Source: a virus
DNA length: 21,818 bases
Virus record (IMG/VR): IMGVR_UViG_3300000557_000012
Location: 10,054 to 31,871 of that record
Strand: one strand, 5' to 3'
Shown: piece after piece, positions 1 through 6,420 of the stretch
Numbering within the stretch: the first letter of the stretch is position 1
How the letters are laid out: every line of letters starts with the position of its first letter
Translations under genes and position numbers: made by a program
Notes under the pieces: model-generated
Database searches by the model: none
Seen by the model: only the letters and a program-made list of their open reading frames with translations
Told to the model about the DNA's origin: nothing

Positions 1-1167
1 ATCCAGGAACTGATCGATCATACATCGGTCAAAGGAAACCGCACTCAGCGGGAGGAGTTCCTGGGTGGGCTCCAGGCACAATCTGAGTTCTGCTTACTGC
101 TCAACTACGCACAGATGCGGATCCACGGGGACGCACTCGCCTCGTTGGAGCCGCATCTGTTCGTAGCAGATGAAGCACACCGGATAAAGAATGCGCGAGC
201 AGAACAGAGCAAGCAGGCTCACCGGATAGCCAAGGCATCTGAGTTTGTCTGGCTCCTTACTGGAACTCCAGTGCGTACTGACTACGATGATTACTTCTCG
301 CAGCTGCGCACTGTGGACCATGTTCGGTTCACCGGATACTTCAACTTCCTCAATATCTATCTACACCATATCCCCAATATCTGGGGAGGTATAGATATTT
401 TAGGGGTGAAGGACAGAGAAAGATTCAATCGAATGTTAAGTACGTATGTATTTCGGAAAACAAAGGATGAAGTACTTGAGAATCTGCCCAAAAAGGTGTA
501 TAATGAGTATCCACTCGCGATGGAGGAGGAGCAGCAAGAAGCTTACGACCAAATGCTCAAGGAGTTCAGGTTGTACTTGGAGCAGGAGGAATATCCGGAC
601 GTGCTGTATGCAAAGGAAACCATCAGTCAACTCACACGTCTACGACAGATTGCACTTAACCCTGCCATTGTCGGAGGTGCAGACTCCAGCGGCAAAGAGC
701 GAGGGTTGATTGATCTGTTGGAGGACCTCGAAGGTCAGTTCCTGGTGTTTGCTACCTACCGTGATGCAATCCACAGGGTGCAGAAGATTCTGGAGGAGCG
801 GGATGTCTCCTGTGGAACAATTCTTGGTGGCATGAGCACCTCAGATCTGACCCAGACTATTGACCAATTTGAACGGGGGGATCTGCAGGCACTGGCTGGA
901 ACCATTGATGCCATGGGTGAGGGCATCGATCAGCCACAGGCCCAGACAGCAATCTTCCTGGATAAATCATGGACTCCTGCAGTCAACGAGCAGGCAGAGG
1001 ATCGCATACACCGACCAGGAGTCACAGCATCCCCAACCATCATCAATCTGTACCATCCGGATAGTATAGATGAACACATCCGTATGGTCTGCCAACGCAA
1101 GGAGCATATTGCAGACTCCACCATCGGTCAGGTGGAGACTGTACGATCCATGATGCAGGCTTGGTGA
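1..1167 (+). CDS. SNF2-family DNA helicase/translocase, C-terminal part (5' end outside window)
   Basis: The reading frame is open from base 1, so this is the last 388 codons of a longer gene. Numbering from the first in-window codon, the Walker B box DEAH is at residues 57-60 and the motif III box LLTGTP ends at residue 90. The second RecA lobe shows FLVFATYRDA (motif IV region), AMGEGIDQPQA (motif V) and QAEDRIHRPG (motif VI, from residue 331). This order and the QAEDRIHR box are typical of SNF2/RapA-type ATPases, which translocate on double-stranded DNA and remodel protein-DNA or branched structures. The Walker A half lies upstream of the window. It heads a replication and recombination cluster, so a role in fork remodelling or strand exchange is plausible but inferred. 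Family assignment is firm; the substrate is unknown. Confidence 0.93.
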   Translation: MQELIDHTSVKGNRTQREEFLGGLQAQSEFCLLLNYAQMRIHGDALASLEPHLFVADEAHRIKNARAEQSKQAHRIAKASEFVWLLTGTPVRTDYDDYFSQLRTVDHVRFTGYFNFLNIYLHHIPNIWGGIDILGVKDRERFNRMLSTYVFRKTKDEVLENLPKKVYNEYPLAMEEEQQEAYDQMLKEFRLYLEQEEYPDVLYAKETISQLTRLRQIALNPAIVGGADSSGKERGLIDLLEDLEGQFLVFATYRDAIHRVQKILEERDVSCGTILGGMSTSDLTQTIDQFERGDLQALAGTIDAMGEGIDQPQAQTAIFLDKSWTPAVNEQAEDRIHRPGVTASPTIINLYHPDSIDEHIRMVCQRKEHIADSTIGQVETVRSMMQAW

Positions 1168-1178
1168 TGTTAACTACG

Positions 1179-1197
1179 AGAGCGAGGGAGTCGCTCT
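1179..1197 (+). terminator. Small hairpin after the helicase gene, possible weak terminator
   Basis: AGAGCGA (1179-1185) and TCGCTCT (1191-1197) form a perfect 7-bp stem with a 5-base loop, 12 bases after the helicase stop codon. The bases that follow are AAATACAGG, so there is no U tract. It could be a weak terminator, a processing site or a 3'-end stabiliser. Confidence 0.35.
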
Positions 1198-1266
1198 AAA
1201 TACAGGCGTGGGTACACCCCAGATGCACCTACATCATATGAGCAAAGTGAGGCCAACTGCACCAGC

Positions 1267-1293
1267 GGGGACTGTTCTGGGGGCAGTCCCCCA
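1267..1293 (+). promoter_or_regulatory. Leader with two mutually exclusive hairpins
   Basis: The 144-base stretch 1168-1311 has no gene. Just before the ribosome binding site of the next gene, GGGGACTG (1267-1274) can pair with CAGTCCCC (1284-1291). Alternatively TGGGGG (1278-1283) can pair with CCCCCA (1288-1293) around a 4-base loop. The two stems share 1288-1291, so only one can form. The Shine-Dalgarno region GAGGGAGGAGGAG starts just downstream at 1297. A translational or transcriptional switch is possible; it is an inference from base pairing only. Confidence 0.35.
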
Positions 1294-1311
1294 CATGAGG
1301 GAGGAGGAGTC

Positions 1312-1563
1312 ATGAACCGACCGCACGATAGCATATTGCCCGAGTTCGCGCTCGCATCCGTCGAACAGCTCAGGGGATCGGTACGACAGCGCAACGAGCT
1401 ACTGGAGGCGTTGGAGGGGTACCATGAATTGCTGTCCAATCGTTACTTCTGGGATCTCTTTGATGAGGCCGGGTTGACAGCCGATGAGAAGCGCGACCTC
1501 CAACACAGGCAAGAAGTCGCCGCATCCGCTATCGCCAAGGCAAGGGAGGAGAGCGATGAGTGA
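1312..1563 (+). CDS. Small hypothetical phage protein (83 aa)
   Basis: I do not recognise this family. The start is supported by the strong ribosome binding site GGGAGGAGGAG ending five bases or fewer before the ATG. The protein is mostly charged and predicted helical (residues about 15-80), with no cysteines, no signal peptide and no membrane segment. Its last 8 bases overlap the start of the zinc-ribbon gene (ATGAGTGA), so the two are probably translationally coupled. It is the first complete gene of the replication cluster, after a structured leader. An accessory or regulatory role is possible but nothing in the sequence shows it. Confidence 0.75.
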   Translation: MNRPHDSILPEFALASVEQLRGSVRQRNELLEALEGYHELLSNRYFWDLFDEAGLTADEKRDLQHRQEVAASAIAKAREESDE

Positions 1564-1939
1564 GGCGCGTTGGACTTACGATAGCTACCATGATAAATGG
1601 GACTGCTCCTCCTGCGGCGAGGGGTTCCAGTTCATGGAGGGCGGGCCAGAGGATAACGACTACATTTTCTGTCCCGCATGTGGGCGTGAGATCACCAGCA
1701 AGGAGACGCAGGATGATCTCCAGAACCCCATGTTTGAAAAACTTAACTGCGGAGTGTTTTTTCCAGATACTGATAAGGGGATGGCAACAATGAGGAACGA
1801 GCCGGGTATCATCTGTACCTGTGGATCACAGAGGTTCCACCTGAAGACCAGTGGATCTACCCGTACACTGCTGGAATGCAAGGACTGTGGTTCTTTTTAC
1901 AAGCTCATGTGGATCGGGGAGGAGGAGGGAGAACGATGA
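1556..1939 (+). CDS. Double zinc-ribbon protein (127 aa)
   Basis: The start is the ATG at 1556, which overlaps the previous stop and follows GGGAGGAGAGCG; a longer in-frame start at 1484 is less likely because it lies deep in the previous gene. Two cysteine clusters are visible. The first is C17-x2-C20 with C39-x2-C42 (CSSCGEGF and FCPACGRE). The second is C87-x-C89 with C108-x2-C111 (CTCGSQ and CKDCGSFY). Each set of four cysteines fits a zinc ribbon like those in transcription and replication factors. C65 is unpaired. Nucleic-acid binding or scaffolding is inferred from the fold and the setting; no catalytic motif is visible. The ATGA overlap with the next gene indicates coupled translation. 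Confidence 0.82.
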   Translation: MSEARWTYDSYHDKWDCSSCGEGFQFMEGGPEDNDYIFCPACGREITSKETQDDLQNPMFEKLNCGVFFPDTDKGMATMRNEPGIICTCGSQRFHLKTSGSTRTLLECKDCGSFYKLMWIGEEEGER

Positions 1940-2259
1940 GTGAGCTAGTGTTGAAGCTGGCTGGGTACCGCATAACCGGCGAGGTATACGTCCGGCTCTG
2001 GTCAGGGGAAGAAGGTCTACTAGATATGGAGCCATCCATCGTTCCAAAGGAAGAGGTGCCGGACGATGTTGACTGGAAAGAGTATGTGCGTCCCTTCATA
2101 AACGATGGAAAGTATGGAGCAGCAGACATCCTCTCCGCTACGGTGTCGGTGATGAAGATCTTTACCGAAACAGGGGAACTATACCAGAACCAACTCCACC
2201 ACCACGCTTCAACGGTGATGGTACAAGGCCCCTTCCCTGAAGCAAAGAGGGGCATATAA
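1936..2259 (+). CDS. Hypothetical phage protein (107 aa)
   Basis: I do not recognise this protein. The ATG at 1936 overlaps the zinc-ribbon stop codon (ATGA) and follows GGAGGAGGGAGAACG, so I prefer it to the upstream in-frame ATG at 1876. The sequence is acidic and mixed alpha/beta in appearance, with a His-rich patch (QLHHHAS) near the C terminus. It has no cysteines, membrane segment or signal peptide. It lies between the zinc-ribbon gene and the Cas4-like nuclease gene, so it probably belongs to the replication and recombination operon, but no function can be assigned. Confidence 0.72.
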   Translation: MSELVLKLAGYRITGEVYVRLWSGEEGLLDMEPSIVPKEEVPDDVDWKEYVRPFINDGKYGAADILSATVSVMKIFTETGELYQNQLHHHASTVMVQGPFPEAKRGI

Positions 2260-2273
2260 GGAAGGGAGGAGAG

Positions 2274-3134
2274 ATGAAGTCAATCAGTGTGTCGAGAATG
2301 AGAACCACATTACTCTGTCCCCGCAAGGCCTACTGGAGATATGAGAAAGGTTTTGTGGATCCACTCACGACGCCACAGCTTCTGGGGTTGGCCTTTCACC
2401 GAGGGATACAGCATCGAGATCATCGCCCAGCAGTGGATCTCATTCAGCAGCAGGAGGTTCATTCACAGGAGGAACAGGATGAACAGACCATCCAGGTGCA
2501 CACCATTCGAGCAATGATCACAGGTGCACTGGAGCACTGGCGTATGGATTGGGTGCAGGAGTATTGTGAACTTCCATTCAGTGTTCCTCTGTACAATCCA
2601 GATACGGGGCATCCATCCAGAACCTACTACTTGACGGGACGGGTAGATGAGGTGGTGCAGGATGGGAGTGGGTACTGGTGGCTTAATGAATACAAGACCT
2701 CCTCCCAGAAACCCAACAAGGACCTGTCTTACACACTACCTGTGGACACTCAACTCTCACTGTATTTCTATGTTATACAGAAAGAGTTGGGAGTAAACAT
2801 CAGGGGCATCAACTATCGACTGGCAAAGAAACCTGGAATCCGACAGAAGCAGAACGAGACCAAAGCAGAATTCGGTACACGGGTACTTGAGGAATACCAG
2901 GAGAAACCAGAGAAGTATTTCTTTGAGATTCAAGTCCCTCGTGATCCGAAAGACATCGAGCGACTCCAGCGCAACATGTGGGAATTCTCCAAGATGTACC
3001 ACTTTCTCAGAACCAATGATATGTGGCCCATGGATACCAATGCCTGCTCTCACTGGGGGAGAACGTGCTCCTACATGCCGCTGTGTAGAGAAGAAGAAGA
3101 CGCAGAATACTTGTATCAAGTGGAGGAGAGGTGA
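2274..3134 (+). CDS. Cas4/RecB-like PD-(D/E)XK nuclease with probable 4Fe-4S cluster
   Basis: The 286-residue protein carries the nuclease core in order: LGLAFHRG with H42, GRVDEVV with D125, NEYKTS with E139-x-K141, and DTQLSLYFY as the Gln/Tyr motif. C15 (LCPRKAYW) and the C-terminal trio C258, C265 and C271 match the one-plus-three cysteine arrangement that binds a 4Fe-4S cluster in Cas4 and AddB nucleases. Such enzymes resect DNA ends or cut single-stranded DNA. The start follows AAGGGAGGAGAG. It sits just upstream of a Sak4-like ATPase and a single-strand-binding protein, so a role in recombination or end processing is likely. The Cas4 likeness does not imply CRISPR: no array or other cas gene is present. 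Confidence 0.9.
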   Translation: MKSISVSRMRTTLLCPRKAYWRYEKGFVDPLTTPQLLGLAFHRGIQHRDHRPAVDLIQQQEVHSQEEQDEQTIQVHTIRAMITGALEHWRMDWVQEYCELPFSVPLYNPDTGHPSRTYYLTGRVDEVVQDGSGYWWLNEYKTSSQKPNKDLSYTLPVDTQLSLYFYVIQKELGVNIRGINYRLAKKPGIRQKQNETKAEFGTRVLEEYQEKPEKYFFEIQVPRDPKDIERLQRNMWEFSKMYHFLRTNDMWPMDTNACSHWGRTCSYMPLCREEEDAEYLYQVEER

Positions 3135-3140
3135 TGCCGT

Positions 3141-3872
3141 GTGGCACTACCTACTGAAAAGACTGGTGGCTCAACTGACATCAGAGATTACACACTCCTG
3201 GCACATGGGGTACCCAAGGTGGGGAAGACTACTTTCTTCTCTAGATTTGACGAAGTGTTATTCTTGCTCACCAACCCAGCGCCAGAAGCACTGCAGATGT
3301 ACCAGATCCCCATAGGAAAGTGGGAGGACTTCCTCTTAGCAGGGCAGGCACTAGAGCAGGAAAAGCACGAGTTCAAGATGGTTGTTATTGATACCTTCGA
3401 GACGTTGGCGAGCATGTGCTCGGATTACGTCTTACAAAAGGAAAACCAGAAAGTGCCTCAGAGTATTACACATGAAGGGGACATAGATTTTGGTAAAGGC
3501 TGGGATATGGTGCAGGCGGAATTGATGCGTAAGATGTCCCGGCTGGCTGCCAATGACTTCGGTGTTGTGCTTATCTGCCACACTGATCTCAAGGAAATCA
3601 GTACACCGAATGGCCGCATGAACAAATATGTGCCCCGCTTGCAGAAGAGACCTAAACAGGTAGCTGATGCACTGGTCAGTCACATCCTGTACTTCGAGGT
3701 GTCCGAGGACAGCGAGGACAACCAGGTTCGTCAGATACGTACTCGCGCCTCCGAGATGTGGGAGGCTGGAGTACGTACACCTGAAGGCAAGGAGCTACCA
3801 GACCCTCTGCCGATGGACATAGGAACATTTCTGGAGGCGTTTGAGGAAGTATTTGGAGAGGAGAATGACTGA
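3141..3872 (+). CDS. Sak4-like RecA-fold ATPase (single-strand annealing or recombination protein)
   Basis: This starts at GTG; it is the only possible start, because an in-frame stop (TGA 3132-3134) lies just upstream. GGAGGAG at 3122-3128 is the ribosome binding site. The 243-residue protein has Walker A GVPKVGKTT at residues 23-31, Walker B FKMVVIDT ending at D84-T85, and a VVLICHTD strand typical of the AAA_24/Sak4 group of phage RecA-like ATPases. Sak4 proteins are thought to help anneal or exchange strands together with a phage single-strand-binding protein. The next gene is such a protein and overlaps this one by a single base, which supports the assignment. An alternative reading is a more general RecA-like helper ATPase. 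Confidence 0.88.
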   Translation: MALPTEKTGGSTDIRDYTLLAHGVPKVGKTTFFSRFDEVLFLLTNPAPEALQMYQIPIGKWEDFLLAGQALEQEKHEFKMVVIDTFETLASMCSDYVLQKENQKVPQSITHEGDIDFGKGWDMVQAELMRKMSRLAANDFGVVLICHTDLKEISTPNGRMNKYVPRLQKRPKQVADALVSHILYFEVSEDSEDNQVRQIRTRASEMWEAGVRTPEGKELPDPLPMDIGTFLEAFEEVFGEEND

Positions 3873-4429
3873 TGACAGATCGTTATATTGACATGACAAA
3901 TCAGAACGAACAGGGCTTTACTGTCCTGCCCGCAGGTCGTTACATCAGTGAAATCACTGGCTGGCAGGAACATGTCAAAAAGAACAACAACGAGGTTCAT
4001 TGGATCGATCTACGGATCATGGATGGAGACTTCGAGGGCGAGACACTCCGTTATTTTCAAACCATTACGGAGCAGCCCCGCTCATTGGGTTTCTTCTCCC
4101 GGATGATCCGCGATCTTGCACTCATCTCTGAAGAGGATCGAACACCAGAAGGACAGCTGGGCTTCAAGCTACAGTATGGTCCAGATCTGGAAGTTGATCG
4201 GAGTGATGAGACAAAAGTACGTGACGTCATAGCTGTACTACCCAATGGAGATGAGGACGAGGCACGCAAGGTAATCGGATGCCAGTGTGTTGCTGTAGTG
4301 GAACAGACCACAGAAGAGCGAAAGGGACATCCCCAGGAAGGGAAGACAATACACCAAGTTGCTTTCCTTAATGCCTACGATGGGTCCGGTCCGGAGACCA
4401 CATCGGGCGACGATCGAACCTGGATATAA
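3872..4429 (+). CDS. DUF669-like single-stranded DNA-binding protein
   Basis: The 185-residue protein resembles the DUF669 group of phage proteins, taken to be OB-fold single-strand binders. It has an N-terminal PAGRYISEITG strand pair, a WIDLRIMDGDFEGE segment and a later KVIGCQCVAVVEQ strand followed by a flexible, partly acidic tail ending in GDDRTWI. The ATG overlaps the last base of the Sak4-like stop codon, indicating coupled translation. Sak4 with DUF669 is a frequent phage pair. Its likely job is to coat single strands during replication and recruit the ATPase. The assignment rests on pattern and neighbourhood rather than on a catalytic motif. Confidence 0.75.
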   Translation: MTDRYIDMTNQNEQGFTVLPAGRYISEITGWQEHVKKNNNEVHWIDLRIMDGDFEGETLRYFQTITEQPRSLGFFSRMIRDLALISEEDRTPEGQLGFKLQYGPDLEVDRSDETKVRDVIAVLPNGDEDEARKVIGCQCVAVVEQTTEERKGHPQEGKTIHQVAFLNAYDGSGPETTSGDDRTWI

Positions 4430-4436
4430 GGAGCTC

Positions 4437-4471
4437 TAGGAGGGGTGCCACGTAGGAGGGCACCCCTCCTA
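4437..4471 (+). promoter_or_regulatory. 13-bp hairpin masking the ribosome binding region of the primase-helicase gene
   Basis: Bases 4437-4449 (TAGGAGGGGTGCC) and 4459-4471 form a perfect 13-bp stem with a 9-base loop (ACGTAGGAG). The right arm contains CCCCTCCT, which pairs with the purine-rich AGGAGGGG of the left arm. It ends 5 bases before the ATG at 4477. The only Shine-Dalgarno-like sequence near the start, TAGGAGGG (4453-4460), lies in the loop and the edge of the stem. No U tract follows, so simple termination is unlikely. Translation control is the better guess. Confidence 0.55.
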
Positions 4472-4476
4472 TAATT

Positions 4477-6420
4477 ATGGAAAGAAGTTTCTTTGAGAGA
4501 GTCTGGGGCGAACAAGAGGGGTGGGCTATTATCGCCCGCGTCCAGCACAGGGACGATCGGGATGATGAATACCATCAGCGGACCTACCGCTATCCGGACA
4601 ACCTGGACCTTTTGATTGAGGATCTGCAGAGCTGGAATGTATGGGCTTCTGTCTACTTTGGTCCCCTCATTTTTCCAGAGGGGAAGCGAGACAAGAATCT
4701 CGTTGGAGAGGTTCCTCTCGTATGGGTGGACAAGGATAGTGGGGGAACAGAGGAACTAGATCCACGACCCACTATCTGCTGGCAGACCTCAAAAGGAAAA
4801 TATCAAGCGTTCTGGTTGCTGCGGGAATCCGTAAGCGCCCGAGATGCAGAGCATCTAAATCGATACTTGTGCCACAAGACCAATTCAGACCCCGGCTCGC
4901 GGGATCTGGTACATATGCTTCGGGTGCCGGGCAGTCTCAACCATAAATACGACCCGGTACAGGAGGGTGTGCTCCTGTGGGAAAACGGCCCGACATATGA
5001 CGCCGAGGATCTGGCACCCGGGGATGCAGACCTTGAGGATCTCAAAGAGGAACGAGTATCTGAGGCAGAGGTACCAGATCTACCCGAGGATCTACCATAC
5101 TATCATGAGGTTATTACCCGCTGGGGTAGTTCTATCCCTTCGGGTGTGTGGGAACTGTTGAATCGGAGACCTGAACCAGAGGACGATCGATCCAGGTATT
5201 TGTGGAAGATAGAGCGGATGTTGTTGGAGGCCAAGATTCCCGTCGAGGATGTCTACGTTATCGTTCGGGAATCGACATGGAACAAGTACCGACAGGATAA
5301 ACGAGATGACCATGAACTCTGGGAGGAAGTCTGGAAGTCATTCTACAAGGACGCAGACCCGGGTCAGGAGAGTCGAGGGTCCAAGTTCAATTGGCTGTCC
5401 TTCAGTGAACTACTTGCAGTGGAGTATCGTCCTGAGTGGATGGTGGAGGGCATCTGGATTGATGAAGCAGTGGGTTGGATCGCTGGAGTAGGGAAGTCCT
5501 ACAAATCTGTGATAGCACTGGACTTAGCACTGTCCATTTCTTCGGGTGAGCCATTCCTTGGAGAGTATGAGGTAAACAGGCCCGGTCCAGTAATCATGGT
5601 CATGGAGGAAGACCCCGACTGGAGAGTGTCCCACAGAATCGAGGGTATGGCACTCCAGAAAGGACTCATCGACATCAAGCGTGAGGGAGACATGTTCCTT
5701 CTACCACAGCAGCCAGACCTACCACTGGTGGTCTCAACTGGTGCAGGGTTCACCTTCAACGACAGTGACTTCATCGAGGAGCTGGAGCAGATGCTTTATG
5801 AGGTCCGCCCCCGCATATTGATTCTGGACCCCTGGTTTATGATGACCGGGGGCATAGATGAGTTCAAGTCGGGGGAGGTTGTAGAAGTCCTGAGACTGCT
5901 GAAGCTATGGCGAGAAAAATACCACTGCTCCATCTGTGTGGTGCACCACTACAGAAAGGGCAAAGGCAGCCCGCACGAGCTGCTGTATGGCTCCCACGCC
6001 TTCTATGGGTGGAGTGAAAACAACATGTTCATATCCAGAGACAAGACAGGTAATCTCGTCAATGTGGTTCGGGACGTCAAAGATGCTTCACAGGAGGAAG
6101 TTCCACCATTTATGGTACGTTTCCGCAGCATTGGTGATGTGTACGACATCAGTATGCGGGACAGTACGGGAGATGCTGGGATGGACAAGATACTGGCCTG
6201 TCTCCGCACCCTGGAGATCGGTGCTGGCATGACCAAGGATGATCTCACTGAGACTACCGAACTCAATGAAAAGACAGTCCGTCTTAGGCTGAAAGAGCTT
6301 CACGAGCAGGACAAGATTGTGCTGGAACGGCGAGGTCAGGGCGGTAAACTGGTGGCTGTAACCCAACCAGCTCTATATACACCAGAGGGGGTGGACCTGA
6401 GTGACTTGCTCAACGACTAA
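4477..6420 (+). CDS. Fused RepB-like primase and RepA-like hexameric helicase
   Basis: The 647-residue protein joins two replication enzymes. The N-terminal part (about 1-200) looks like the RepB/archaeo-eukaryotic primase superfamily: VYFGPLIF, then WVDKD with D85 and D87 as likely metal ligands, TSKGKYQAFW, and LRVPGSLNHK. The middle is an AAA_25 RepA-like ATPase: Walker A GVGKSYKS at 337-344 (the KSYKS form is common in this group), MVMEEDP, Walker B LILDPW with D451, VVHHYRKGKG with H490-H491, and YGSHAFYGWSEN. The last 80 residues look like a winged helix (TTELNEKTVRLRLKEL). It would synthesise primers and unwind the fork. A 13-bp hairpin precedes the start, and the 3' end overlaps the polymerase gene by 20 bases. 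Confidence 0.88.
   Translation: MERSFFERVWGEQEGWAIIARVQHRDDRDDEYHQRTYRYPDNLDLLIEDLQSWNVWASVYFGPLIFPEGKRDKNLVGEVPLVWVDKDSGGTEELDPRPTICWQTSKGKYQAFWLLRESVSARDAEHLNRYLCHKTNSDPGSRDLVHMLRVPGSLNHKYDPVQEGVLLWENGPTYDAEDLAPGDADLEDLKEERVSEAEVPDLPEDLPYYHEVITRWGSSIPSGVWELLNRRPEPEDDRSRYLWKIERMLLEAKIPVEDVYVIVRESTWNKYRQDKRDDHELWEEVWKSFYKDADPGQESRGSKFNWLSFSELLAVEYRPEWMVEGIWIDEAVGWIAGVGKSYKSVIALDLALSISSGEPFLGEYEVNRPGPVIMVMEEDPDWRVSHRIEGMALQKGLIDIKREGDMFLLPQQPDLPLVVSTGAGFTFNDSDFIEELEQMLYEVRPRILILDPWFMMTGGIDEFKSGEVVEVLRLLKLWREKYHCSICVVHHYRKGKGSPHELLYGSHAFYGWSENNMFISRDKTGNLVNVVRDVKDASQEEVPPFMVRFRSIGDVYDISMRDSTGDAGMDKILACLRTLEIGAGMTKDDLTETTELNEKTVRLRLKELHEQDKIVLERRGQGGKLVAVTQPALYTPEGVDLSDLLND

Noticed and set aside
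94-321. 75-codon - strand open frame opposite the helicase
   Set aside because: It is a shadow of the SNF2 motifs on the + strand, with no ribosome binding site or domain.
2274-3134. CRISPR-Cas adaptation gene (cas4)
   Set aside because: The nuclease is Cas4-like, but no repeat array, cas1 or cas2 is present. Such nucleases are common in phage recombination modules.
4470-4475. TATAAT, a perfect -10-like hexamer just before the primase-helicase ATG
   Set aside because: No -35-like sequence lies at 4447-4452 (GCCACG), the hexamer overlaps the hairpin end, and a start point there would give an almost leaderless message.
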